A stretch of 64,000 nt of DNA, taken from Solirubrobacterales bacterium (GTDB lineage Bacteria > Actinomycetota > Thermoleophilia > Solirubrobacterales > 70-9). A program made the translations under genes and the position numbers. The notes below the pieces were generated by a model. The model worked only from the letters and a program-made list of their open reading frames with translations. It did not search any database and had not been told where the DNA came from. Positions 1 through 7,037 of this stretch are shown here, piece after piece; position 1 is the stretch's first letter, and each line of letters opens with the position of its first letter. The stretch covers positions 1 to 64,000 of the forward strand of contig DATMZR010000007.1 of assembly GCA_035573435.1 (NCBI GenBank), given 5' to 3'.

Positions 1-182
1 ATCCGCGCGACGCCTCCCGTGGCCCGGATGTCCGCCGGAACGCGCTCGAGCGCCATCACCGCGACCGCGCCCGCCTGCTCGGCGATGCGCGCCTGCTCAG
101 CGGTGGTCACGTCCATGATCACCCCGCCCTTGAGCATCTCGGCGAGCCCGCGCTTGACCCGGAATGTGCCTCGTTCGGCCAT
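1..182 (-). CDS. pdxS: Pyridoxal 5'-phosphate synthase lyase subunit PdxS (N-terminal part only)
   Basis: The first 60 residues of PdxS are visible; the rest lies beyond the left edge. PdxS condenses ribose 5-phosphate, glyceraldehyde 3-phosphate and PdxT-derived ammonia into pyridoxal 5'-phosphate in the cytoplasm. The N-terminus reads [19 protein letters not shown], followed by [14 protein letters not shown], both hallmarks of the family. Asp24 matches the conserved active-site aspartate. The ATG start is at 180-182. The pdxT partner should lie further left if the usual order holds. Identity is near certain from sequence. Confidence 0.95.
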   Translation of the reverse strand, partial: MAERGTFRVKRGLAEMLKGGVIMDVTTAEQARIAEQAGAVAVMALERVPADIRATGGVAR

Positions 183-250
183 CACGCCCAAGGATAAGGG
201 AGGCCCGCCCATCGATAAGGGAGCCCCGGAGCGTGCGCCCCCATGGCACG

Positions 251-273
251 TTTGTGGCGGTATGCGCCACAAA
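251..273. promoter_or_regulatory. Perfect 9-bp inverted repeat upstream of pdxS
   Basis: Arms TTTGTGGCG (251-259) and CGCCACAAA (265-273) flank a 5-base spacer. The element lies between the 3' end of the RpiR-type regulator and the pdxS start, about 70 bp from the latter. It could be an operator for pdxS or a terminator for the regulator gene, although no T-run follows on either strand. Confidence 0.5.
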
Positions 274-320
274 GTCGCCGGGCCTGCGTCCGCCGGACGC
301 TTACGTTGTCCCTGGAGCCG

Positions 321-1232
321 CTATTTGAGTTTGAACGCGCGGATCCTGTCCTTGAATGCCGCCTTGTCGCGCGCATACACGCCGTGGGCGAGCGCCTGGA
401 TGACTCCCAGCAGGGCGGCGTTCGAGCGCGTGAACGAGGGGCTGTTGGAGGAGTAGTACAGGGTCAGCTCGGCGTGCTCGCCGACCTCGGACAAGGTGGC
501 GTCGCTGATCGAAAGCGTCCGAGCTCGGCGGTGACGGGCAAGCTTCATCGCCCGGACCACCAGCGGGTGGGCCCGTCCGGCCGAGAAGGCGATCACGAGC
601 GTGTCCTCGTCCACCCGGCTCAGCCTCGTGATCGAGTCCTGGCGAGGGCTCGCGACCACCTCGGCGCGGATGTCCAGCAGCGCCAGCAAGTGGCGCAGGT
701 AGCTGGCGAAGAAAGCCATCTGGTCCACGCCGACGATCATCACGCGGTGTGCCGAGCCGAGTGCCGAGACGCACGCCTCAACCTGTTCGCGCGTGAGCTT
801 GTGGGCGGTGGCTTCGACGTTCGTGTGGTCCGCGGCGAGTGAGGACTCGAATTCGGAGTGGTCGAAGTCGAACAGCTGGCCGGCGCCGTTTTGCTCATCG
901 GCGCGGGTGCGGTATTCCTCGATCGCCGCCTGCTGCAGCTCCGGATAGCCCTCGAACCCAAGCGCCTGCGAGAAGCGGACGACCGTCGAGGACGAGGTGC
1001 TCGCGCGACGAGCGAGCTCCTCGGCCGTCTGGAATGCCGCCTCGTCGAGATGGTCGACGATGTACCGGGCGACGTCCTTTTGCGAGCGAGAGAACTCGTC
1101 GAAGCGTTCGGAGATGTAGACGGACAGCGTCTTTCCGTTCGGCCGTGACTGGCGGCCGTTACGCGCGGTACGCGACTGGCCGCCACGGGTACGGGCCTGA
1201 GTCGGTCGAGGCTTCGTGGCCGTCTTGCTCAC
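321..1232 (-). CDS. MurR/RpiR family transcriptional regulator (HTH + SIS)
   Basis: This is a cytoplasmic DNA-binding regulator that senses a phosphosugar. From the GTG chosen at 1232 it is about 303 residues, close to the family's usual 280-300. A basic tail (residues 1-35) is followed by an RpiR helix-turn-helix with SQKDVARYIVDHLDEAAF and the recognition helix STSSSTVVRFSQALGFEGYP. A SIS domain fills the C-terminal half (RVMIVGVDQMAFFASYL, VIAFSAGRAHPLVVRAMKLA). An in-frame ATG at 1295 would add 21 residues, but neither start has a clear ribosome binding site. The ligand is unknown; no sugar-phosphate gene is adjacent, only pdxS downstream. Confidence 0.85.
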   Translation of the reverse strand: MSKTATKPRPTQARTRGGQSRTARNGRQSRPNGKTLSVYISERFDEFSRSQKDVARYIVDHLDEAAFQTAEELARRASTSSSTVVRFSQALGFEGYPELQQAAIEEYRTRADEQNGAGQLFDFDHSEFESSLAADHTNVEATAHKLTREQVEACVSALGSAHRVMIVGVDQMAFFASYLRHLLALLDIRAEVVASPRQDSITRLSRVDEDTLVIAFSAGRAHPLVVRAMKLARHRRARTLSISDATLSEVGEHAELTLYYSSNSPSFTRSNAALLGVIQALAHGVYARDKAAFKDRIRAFKLK

Positions 1233-1324
1233 GGCGGCATGATTCGCCCCAGTATCGGTTTTCCCTGCTAGGCCCCGGCCTTCGGCGGACGACATGCGGC
1301 CGAGCGATCTGGTTGGATCGCTCC

Positions 1325-1753
1325 GTGGACGCCGAGCGGGCACTCCGCCTCACCAACCGCAACATGATCGCCTTCGACCTGATGCTGGGTACGGGCGCGA
1401 TCCTGGCACCAAGCGCAACGCTCGCGGTGCTCGGTCACGAACCGCCGTCGCCCGACGCCCAGCACCTGTTCCGGCGCTGTGGGCCCGTCTGGCTCACCTT
1501 CGCCGCTGCTCATGCGGTGGCCGAGCGCCGGGGCGCCCCCCAGGACTGGTGGGCGCTGGCCTGGCTGAGGGGCACTGAGCTCGCCACCGACGCGCTGTGG
1601 TCGCGCTCGCCGGCCTTCTCCCGGCCGGGGGCGCGGGCCGGGCTGTGGCTTGCGGGCGCGTCCAACCTGGCGATGACGATCGGCTTCGGGTGGTTGGCCC
1701 TGCGTCAGCGAAGTGGCCGTCGGCGACGAGGCTGGCTGCGGCTGCGTGGCTGA
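1325..1753 (+). CDS. Small integral membrane protein, function unknown
   Basis: About 142 residues starting at GTG 1325; an in-frame TTG at 1313 is the alternative. Hydrophobic segments begin near residue 14 (IAFDLMLGTGAILAPSATLA), near 46 and near 100 (AGLWLAGASNLAMTIGFGWL), so three or four membrane passes are likely. An arginine-rich tail ends the protein. It is divergent from the RpiR-type regulator with under 100 bp between starts, so shared control is possible. I do not recognise the family. Confidence 0.6.
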   Translation: MDAERALRLTNRNMIAFDLMLGTGAILAPSATLAVLGHEPPSPDAQHLFRRCGPVWLTFAAAHAVAERRGAPQDWWALAWLRGTELATDALWSRSPAFSRPGARAGLWLAGASNLAMTIGFGWLALRQRSGRRRRGWLRLRG

Positions 1754-1762
1754 ACCGCCGCC

Positions 1763-2296
1763 CTACCCGGCGGCGGCGCCGCTTCCCACGACGCTGCACC
1801 TGGTAAAGCCCACCGCCTGGGCAAGCTTCAGGCGGCGGACCTGGCCGGCTGCGATCTCGGCCTGGGCCTTCGCGTACGCGCGCGCGTCTTCATCCTCGGC
1901 CGCCTGAAGGCCGCGCTCGAGCGCAGCGATCCCCTGCTCGCGTGCCCGCAGGTAGCGGTCGAGCGCGTCTTGGACCTCTGGCGGGGCGTCGAGCGCTCGG
2001 ATCTGGCTCAGCTCGTTCTCCGAAATGTCGAGCAAGTTCTTGGTCAGCGTCACCGCCTCCTCGGCGCTGGTCGGCGGTTTTTTCTGAAGGTCGGCGAACT
2101 GGTCGTGCGCCCGCTCGCAAACCTGGTCTCCCTTGGCGATGAACTCGGCCTTGCTCAGGGACGCCGTGTCCTCGTCGTCGAATGGCCCGAGGTCCAGGAG
2201 GGCCGCCAGCGCGCCGATCACGACCAGAGCCCCAAGCACCACCGCCACCACGACAGCTGGGCCCGTAGGGGTGAACGGCTCGCGGTTCGCCGGCAT
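1763..2296 (-). CDS. Hypothetical single-pass membrane protein with helical extracytoplasmic domain
   Basis: 177 residues from ATG. One membrane helix lies at about residues 13-37 (VVVAVVLGALVVIGALAALL). The rest is charged and mostly helical, with two cysteines (in DQVCERAH and FTRCSVVG) that could form a disulfide if exported. The pattern of a soluble helical bundle after an uncleaved anchor is common among actinobacterial surface proteins. It converges with the membrane-protein gene on the other strand, ending 10 bp from it. No family assigned. Confidence 0.65.
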   Translation of the reverse strand: MPANREPFTPTGPAVVVAVVLGALVVIGALAALLDLGPFDDEDTASLSKAEFIAKGDQVCERAHDQFADLQKKPPTSAEEAVTLTKNLLDISENELSQIRALDAPPEVQDALDRYLRAREQGIAALERGLQAAEDEDARAYAKAQAEIAAGQVRRLKLAQAVGFTRCSVVGSGAAAG

Positions 2297-2341
2297 CCGC
2301 GGCAGGGTAGCGGCCGGGCTGGCTGGGTCCTCGGGGGTATC

Positions 2342-2938
2342 TCAGGCCCCTCGGGCGTCAGCCGGAGGCTCGTGGTAGGCGCGAAGCCGGGCGCGGCGAG
2401 CGAGAGCGGCGAGGGCGATCACGGGAGGCCGCTGGGCCCACGGCGGTGGGAACGAGAGGTAGGTCCCGGGCATCAGCAACTCGGAGATGGTGAGCGCGAA
2501 CTGAAGGGGGTTCCGGATCAGACCGCGGCGATCCACGCGGCCCTCGCTGGCCAGGGCGGAAACCGTCTCGAAGTAGCCGGCGATTCCGTCCAGAAGCTCG
2601 GCGTCCGGTTGTTCCAGCTCCACCCACTGCCTGACGCGCAGAGGGCCCCGCCCCGCGTTCGCGGGATGAACGTGGGCAGCGTTCGGCGGGACGTCGAAGC
2701 GATGCGGTGCCGCCTCGCGCCGGCGATGGCGGCCGACCCGGTATTGCGCCTCGCCCTCCAGGAGCTCGAAGTGCTCCGTGACGGTCGGGTGCCGGTGGGG
2801 TAGCGCGACGAGCCGCGAGCCCTCAGGCACCCACCACTCCAACTCGAGGGCCCTCCCCTGGCTCGACCCGGGCGTGCGGACGAATGTCAGCTTCTCCCCG
2901 GTGACCTTGTTGATGATCGTCTCGCCCGGCGCGGCCAC
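2342..2938 (-). CDS. Cupin-domain protein
   Basis: 198 residues from ATG at 2938. Residues 10-110 look like a small cupin barrel. First motif histidines appear in VALPHRHPTVTEHFELLEGEAQ and a second-motif histidine in PPNAAHVHPANAG, which together suggest a metal site. The C-terminal 80 residues are helical and hydrophobic (FALTISELLMPGTYLSFPPP), unlike a bare cupin. Such proteins bind a metal and a small polar ligand; the reaction cannot be read from sequence. The gene is upstream of and parallel to the 177-residue membrane-protein gene. Confidence 0.75.
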   Translation of the reverse strand: MAAPGETIINKVTGEKLTFVRTPGSSQGRALELEWWVPEGSRLVALPHRHPTVTEHFELLEGEAQYRVGRHRRREAAPHRFDVPPNAAHVHPANAGRGPLRVRQWVELEQPDAELLDGIAGYFETVSALASEGRVDRRGLIRNPLQFALTISELLMPGTYLSFPPPWAQRPPVIALAALARRARLRAYHEPPADARGA

Positions 2939-3092
2939 GCGTGAAGCGACAATAGCCCAGCGTGGCGACGCCCGGCGCGCCCGTGGACGCCCGCGCCGTG
3001 ATGAGCCAGCGCCGTTAAAGGGATTGCTGCGAGTGCCGATGAAGCGCGTGGATAGGCTTGCTTGGGTTTTCGGGACAGCGGCCTATTTTTTG

Positions 3093-3124
3093 AGAACGCC
3101 GTTTCGTTGCGCGAGCGGCGTTCT
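3093..3124. terminator. Hairpin after the Flp pilin gene
   Basis: Arms AGAACGCCG (3093-3101) and CGGCGTTCT (3116-3124) are perfect, with a 14-base loop. The hairpin sits just past the stop of the minus-strand Flp pilin gene. A run of six T lies on the plus-strand 5' side, so the minus strand has A residues, not U, after the stem. Termination is therefore plausible but not classical. The rest of the gap 2939-3149 shows nothing else. Confidence 0.45.
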
Positions 3125-3149
3125 TCGCGTTGAGACCCCGAATCAGCGA

Positions 3150-3353
3150 TCAGCCGTCGCCGGTGAGCGCGTTCTCGACGGTGTCGAGGAGCTCGCTGAC
3201 GTCTCCCCCAACGAGGGTCAGGATCACAACCGACGCGATCGACACGAGGCTGAGCATCAGCGCGTACTCAGCGAACCCCTGTCCCTCCTCGCGATCAAGA
3301 GCTGACTGGATGCCCTCCTTCACGAAAAGGCCTATGCGCTGTAACCACATCAC
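3150..3353 (-). CDS. Flp/Fap-type pilin precursor (orphan)
   Basis: 67 residues. The prepilin signature G/XXXXEY is present: EEGQGFAEYALML, with processing expected between the first Gly and Gln so that Glu is at +5 and Tyr at +6. A hydrophobic segment of about 20 residues follows (SLVSIASVVILTLVGG), then a short polar tail. Flp pilins build Tad pili, but no TadA/B/C, RcpA or TadV gene is in this window. The prepilin peptidase at 52.3 kb belongs to the type IVa set. A possible ribosome binding site, GGGGGA, lies about 12 bases upstream of the start. Confidence 0.85.
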   Translation of the reverse strand: MMWLQRIGLFVKEGIQSALDREEGQGFAEYALMLSLVSIASVVILTLVGGDVSELLDTVENALTGDG

Positions 3354-3413
3354 TGGTTCAGTTCCCCCTAGCGGAGAGAGTAGGCCGTGACAAGCGCTTT
3401 GAAACCGGAAGAA

Positions 3414-3433
3414 GGTCTAGTTCGACCTAGACC
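3414..3433. repeat. 7-bp perfect inverted repeat upstream of the Flp pilin gene
   Basis: GGTCTAG (3414-3420) and CTAGACC (3427-3433) enclose TTCGAC. It lies between the stop of the SnoaL-like gene and the pilin start, so it may terminate the former or regulate the latter. No T-run follows. Confidence 0.45.
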
Positions 3434-3474
3434 CTTCACAGTGCGGTGAGTGGGGAGGAGGATCGAACCGAGTT

Positions 3475-3490
3475 AGTAAGGCGCCTTACT
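3475..3490. repeat. 16-bp perfect palindrome over the stop of the SnoaL-like gene
   Basis: AGTAAGGCGCCTTACT is self-complementary across all 16 bases and includes the TAA stop codon of the SnoaL-like gene (3486-3488). Its role is unknown; a dimeric regulator site is one possibility. Confidence 0.4.
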
Positions 3491-3875
3491 CCGAGAGCCC
3501 GGCGGCTTCGAGGGCTTCGTCGCGGTCCGCGTACTCGTAGAGGTAGACGATCTTGCCGTCGCGCAGTGTGAAGTGCAGATAGAGGCGCAGATCGACCTCC
3601 ACCTCGCTTCTCACGCCTCGGCCGGTGAGGTGCAGACAGGCCACGACGCTATCCGCGCCGTCCTTCACCTCCTCGACATCGATCTGATGCCCCTCCCAGT
3701 TCTCGAGCCAGCTCCTCCGGACACGGAGGGCGGCCTTATGACCCCCGGACGGGATATGCCCCTCCCCGATCGGATACCACTCGACGCCCGGATCCAACAT
3801 GCTGAGAAAGGCCTCCTCGTCATGCTCGTAGGCCTGAATGGATCGGAGCACGATCTCCACGTTCTCCTGCGACAT
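3486..3875 (-). CDS. SnoaL-like / NTF2-fold protein
   Basis: 129 residues from ATG. The sequence matches the NTF2-like fold: an N-terminal helix (NVEIVLRSIQAY), the turn FLSMLDPGVEWYPIG, and a four-stranded sheet ending with LRDGKIVYLYEYADRDEALEAAGL, which is typical of actinobacterial SnoaL-like proteins. These are small cytoplasmic pocket proteins, often of unknown substrate. The gene stands alone between the orphan pilin gene and the tRNA. Confidence 0.85.
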   Translation of the reverse strand: MSQENVEIVLRSIQAYEHDEEAFLSMLDPGVEWYPIGEGHIPSGGHKAALRVRRSWLENWEGHQIDVEEVKDGADSVVACLHLTGRGVRSEVEVDLRLYLHFTLRDGKIVYLYEYADRDEALEAAGLSE

Positions 3876-4048
3876 CGCCCGCGCAGTATCTCGCTACATC
3901 TGCCGATCCGCTGTCAGCCGAACCGGGCTCCGGCCTCGACCTTGGCACCGCGCTGATGTTCGCGTTTTGTTCGCAAATGGCCGGGGGTCGGGCCTCACGG
4001 CAACGGTCCCGACCATGAGAAACCCGCCGTGGCGGGGCTTCCTCCAAG

Positions 4049-4122
4049 TGGGCCGGGGAGGATTCGAACCTCCGACCGACGGATTATGAGTCCGCTGCTC
4101 TGACCAACTGAGCTACCGGCCC
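4049..4122 (-). tRNA. tRNA with CAU anticodon (elongator Met, or Ile2)
   Basis: A complete 74-nt cloverleaf on the minus strand. The 7-bp acceptor stem is GGGCCGG/CCGGCCC with discriminator A, the D-arm has TAGCTCAGTTGGTCAGAGC, the anticodon loop is CTCATAA, and the T-arm is GGAGGTTCGAATCCTCC. CCA is not encoded. The CAU anticodon is shared by elongator tRNA-Met and by tRNA-Ile2, whose C34 is lysidinylated; I cannot decide between them by eye. It is not an initiator tRNA, because the 1-72 pair is intact and three G-C pairs before the anticodon loop are absent. Confidence 0.95.
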
Positions 4123-4158
4123 GGGTGTCTCGATTATGGCCTGGGGTCAGATGGAAGA

Positions 4159-4440
4159 CCGCAATCTGCGGATTTCGCACAGGGGCCTACCTGCAATGAG
4201 GTAGAAGCCGCTCGACAAAGCGTGGCGGTTTCGGCACCATGCCGCCTTCGGGGGCGACGACTCCGTATCGGGATGGGATTCGCTTGCGGGAGGGGAGTCC
4301 AGGGGAACGTCGCCCCCGTTTCTTCCTCCAGGGCCCGGGTAAGAGGGCCAGTACTACCGCTGGATAGCGGCACAGCACGCGGGTCGCCCAGTGAGGGACT
4401 GGGCGGCCCGCTCCGTCTTTGAGGCGCTCCGAAAGGACCG
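4159..4440 (+). ncRNA. Candidate structured non-coding RNA, family not recognised
   Basis: This gene-free 454-bp gap (4123-4576) holds at least seven consecutive hairpins: CCGCA/TGCGG (4159-4171), CTACCT/AGGTAG (4187-4204), GGGGGCGAC/GTCGCCCCC (4250-4258 with 4309-4317) enclosing GACTCC/GGAGTC, GGCCC/GGGCC (4332-4349), CCGCT/AGCGG (4357-4370), a 14-bp stem 4379-4392 with 4398-4411, and a GAAA-capped TCC/GGA stem (4428-4437). The 14-bp stem contains one T-G pair that is a U·G wobble only if the plus strand is transcribed. No convincing reading frame covers it. I checked for tmRNA, RNase P, SRP and 6S hallmarks and found none. Strand and ends are inferred; 4441-4576 shows nothing further. Confidence 0.5.
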
Positions 4441-4576
4441 CTTCGGGTGCCGTCGAAGTGTCAGTCCATGGCGGGACCGAGGGTCGCCTTCTTTCGGGAT
4501 GGCGCCCTCCGGGAGCGTCGCTTGCACCCCAGGCGGCGCTCCCACCTGCGACAGACCGGCGCGGGTGTGGCCGTTC

Positions 4577-5623
4577 CTAGCCGGCGACCTGGTTGACGGC
4601 CTGCTCCAGCTCGGAGGGGCTGAAGGCACCCTGGAGGCGGCTGCGGACGATGCCCCGACGATCGACCACGAACAGCCACGGCTCGGTTTGCAGGCCGAAT
4701 GCGCGCAGCTGCGGGCGGTAGCCGTCGCTGGCGTTGTTGTTGTTGAAGACCTCCATGTGGATGAAGTCGACGCCGTCGCCGGTCTCGTGCTTGACCTGCT
4801 CGGCGACGTCGACGACCGGGCCGCAGACGCGACTCTCACACAGGGCCGGCGTCGCGAACACGAGCACGATCGGCTCCTTGCCGAGCGCGTCGGCGAAGTC
4901 CACGGTGTGCATGTCGTCGGGTGGGGAGCGCGTGTCGATCTGCCCCAGGTTGCCGCCGACGTCGGAGACGGTTGGGGTATGGATGCGCGGTGGGCGCTCG
5001 CCCACCGTGGGGATGTCCTCGGAGCCCCCAACCTTGATCGTCGGGATCAGAGCCGCGGTGTATCCGCTGCCCTCGCGGAACATCGCCGCCAGGTCCCAGT
5101 TGCCGTCCCGGTTGAGCTTCACGTTGGTGACGTAGACGAGTTTCGCCGCGTCCGGGTCCAGCTCGGTGGTCTGTGATTCGAACTGGGACTTGACCGCGAG
5201 GCTCTCGATCCGGGCGGGAAACGGGCCTTCGGCCTTGCCTCCGCCGCTGGGCGCCGCGTAGATCGCCACTTGGGCGTCGCTCACCTGCCCGCGAGAAGCA
5301 GTGAAGACGCCGAATCCGAAGCGGTTCTCGCCCCGCTCATAAACGGCCGCCGTGGGGCTCACAACCAGGTTCGACGGCTGGGCGCCGGAGCCACGGAGGA
5401 CCCGCGTGAGGGATCGTCCGTTCGCCGCCGGGAAGTCGGAGGCCGCCGGAGCGGGAGCGTCTCCCGGCGCATCGTCGCCCCCACCGCCCCCGCACCCGGC
5501 GCCCAGCGAGACGGCGGCAACGGCGGTCGCCAAGGCCACGGCGGGCCGGGCGGCCCGTCTCAGGCGCGAGAACTGCGAGCGAGCAAGGACCCACGTTTCG
5601 CTGCGGTCACGACGGTCGGCCAC
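4577..5623 (-). CDS. Lipoprotein with C-terminal thioredoxin-like fold
   Basis: 348 residues from GTG. An arginine-rich start and a hydrophobic stretch (ALATAVAAVSLGAGC) end in a lipobox with the lipidated Cys near residue 44, so the protein should be anchored outside the membrane. Residues 50-215 form a domain I do not recognise. From about 225 a peroxiredoxin/thioredoxin-like domain follows: IVLVFATPALCESRVCGPVV, with cysteines spaced CxxxxC rather than CxxC, and PWLFVVDRRGIVRSRLQGA. The spacing resembles SCO1 or peroxiredoxin-like proteins more than disulfide reductases. Redox function is an inference. Confidence 0.75.
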   Translation of the reverse strand: MADRRDRSETWVLARSQFSRLRRAARPAVALATAVAAVSLGAGCGGGGGDDAPGDAPAPAASDFPAANGRSLTRVLRGSGAQPSNLVVSPTAAVYERGENRFGFGVFTASRGQVSDAQVAIYAAPSGGGKAEGPFPARIESLAVKSQFESQTTELDPDAAKLVYVTNVKLNRDGNWDLAAMFREGSGYTAALIPTIKVGGSEDIPTVGERPPRIHTPTVSDVGGNLGQIDTRSPPDDMHTVDFADALGKEPIVLVFATPALCESRVCGPVVDVAEQVKHETGDGVDFIHMEVFNNNNASDGYRPQLRAFGLQTEPWLFVVDRRGIVRSRLQGAFSPSELEQAVNQVAG

Positions 5624-5705
5624 GCGCGAATCCTATGGATGAGGCCTAATGGCCAGGTAAGCAGCCGGGCTGTAGGGTCTCGCCCGCGAAGGCGACGAGA
5701 GGAGA

Positions 5706-6440
5706 TTGGCTTTGGCGGATCGAGCGGCGCTGGTCACGGGTGGATCGAGTGGGATCGGGCTGGCGATCGCCCGGGCGCTGGGCGAGGAAGGCTACGGCGT
5801 GACCGTCGCTTCGCGACGCCCCCAGAAACTCGAGGCGGCAGCGGATGGGCTCCGCAGCGCCGGCATCGACGTGTATGCGGCCCCGGTCAACATGACCGAA
5901 GAGGAGGCGGTCGCGGGGGTGGTCCAGGCCCACCGGGAGCGGTTCGGGCGGCTCGACGTCCTGGTCAACAACGCGGGCGTTGGGGTCGGCGAGGCGATGG
6001 AGGGGATCACCACGAAGTACCTCGACATGCAGCTTGGGGTGAACCTGCGCGCGGTGGTCATCGGCACTCGCGAGGCGTTGCCGATGCTGCGGGAGGCCGG
6101 CGCCGAGCACGGCAAGGCCTTGATCGTGAACCTGGCGTCGATTGCAGGCAAGATCGGCCAGGCGTGGTTATCCGTCTACTCGGCGACCAAGGCTGGCGTG
6201 ATCGGCTTCAGCCAGGCGACACAGAAGGAGGTCGCCGGCCAGGGGATCCAGGTGACGGCCCTGTGCCCGGGCTTCGTCGACACGGCGATGACGGAGTTCG
6301 CGAAGGAGCAGGTGAAGGCGGAGGAGATGATCCGCCCCGAGGACATCGCCGAGTCGGTTCGATTCCTGCTCGTGACGTCTCCGGCGTGCCTGGTCCCGGA
6401 GATCGTCTTCACTCGCCCGGACGAGCAGCTGGGCGCTTGA
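5706..6440 (+). CDS. Short-chain dehydrogenase/reductase (SDR)
   Basis: 244 residues. The start is TTG at 5706, chosen because GAGAGGAG sits directly upstream. It is a classical SDR: NAD(P)-binding TGGSSGIG (residues 10-17), NNAG near residue 90, catalytic Ser in VNLASIAGK and the YSATK motif with Tyr and Lys near residue 160. SRRPQ after the second strand suggests NADP preference. The substrate is unknown. Its 3' end overlaps the convergent hypothetical gene by 32 bp. Another SDR lies at 11.3 kb but they are not close copies. Confidence 0.9.
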   Translation: MALADRAALVTGGSSGIGLAIARALGEEGYGVTVASRRPQKLEAAADGLRSAGIDVYAAPVNMTEEEAVAGVVQAHRERFGRLDVLVNNAGVGVGEAMEGITTKYLDMQLGVNLRAVVIGTREALPMLREAGAEHGKALIVNLASIAGKIGQAWLSVYSATKAGVIGFSQATQKEVAGQGIQVTALCPGFVDTAMTEFAKEQVKAEEMIRPEDIAESVRFLLVTSPACLVPEIVFTRPDEQLGA

Positions 6441-6978
6441 GCGCGGCGAGGCGTTGCTCGGCGAGCTGCTCCTCCGCGGCGGCGAGCAGGTCGCGGTACT
6501 CCTCGTAGCCTCTGGCCGGGCGCATCCAGGACCAGTGGAGGCGGTCCCGCAGCTCGCGCGCGCGATGCCGCTCGCCTGTGTCAGGACGGCGACGCGCCTG
6601 GCGCTCCGCGATCGCGGCCCGCTCGGTGCGAATCTCGGCGGCCACCTCGGCGATCGAGCCGGGCTCGGAGGAATGCCCGGTCGAAAGGCTCGCCTCCAGA
6701 AGCGAGCGGAGCGTGCGCACCTCGCGGCGAGTGGCCCGACGGGGGCGTTTGGCCCCTGTGTAGCGATCCCATGCCCGGGCGAAGCTGGCGAGGCTCGTGC
6801 GCCCACCGTTTCGGTGTGCGGCCAGCATCGGACAGATGCCGCCGTCGCGATCCACGTAGGCGCCGACGATGATCGGGTTGGAGTCGATGCCCTGGAGCAT
6901 CGCCTCCTTGGTACGGGTCGGCAGGGCCTGGACGGCGAATCGGAGGCGCTCGGCGGGGTTTCGGTCGCGGCGTCGCAC
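6409..6978 (-). CDS. Conserved hypothetical protein, arginine-rich and helical
   Basis: 189 residues from GTG. The first 75 residues contain a compact-looking motif (DSNPIIVGAYVDRDGGICPM, LAAHRNGGRTSLASFARAWD), which looks like a conserved domain of unknown function. The rest is charged and likely helical or coiled-coil, with many Arg and Glu. No signal or membrane segment. It converges on the SDR gene and overlaps its last 32 bp. I do not recognise the family. Confidence 0.65.
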   Translation of the reverse strand: MRRRDRNPAERLRFAVQALPTRTKEAMLQGIDSNPIIVGAYVDRDGGICPMLAAHRNGGRTSLASFARAWDRYTGAKRPRRATRREVRTLRSLLEASLSTGHSSEPGSIAEVAAEIRTERAAIAERQARRRPDTGERHRARELRDRLHWSWMRPARGYEEYRDLLAAAEEQLAEQRLAALKRPAARPGE

Positions 6979-7037
6979 GGGTCAAGGGATACCGCGCGGG
7001 GGCCCGCGGCACAGGTTAGGCGCAGCGGCGCGCAACG

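Noticed and set aside
4159-4440. tmRNA, RNase P RNA, SRP RNA or 6S RNA as identity of the hairpin string
   Set aside because: The tRNA-like ends and TTCGAC of tmRNA, the GAGGAAAGTCC and ACAGAA cores of RNase P, and the GGAAGCAGC loop of SRP are missing, and the fold is many hairpins rather than the single long rod of 6S.
4391-5176. Plus-strand frame opposite the thioredoxin-like lipoprotein
   Set aside because: The minus-strand frame has a signal peptide, lipobox and fold; this one is a shadow. It also starts within the candidate structured RNA, so it does not explain that region.
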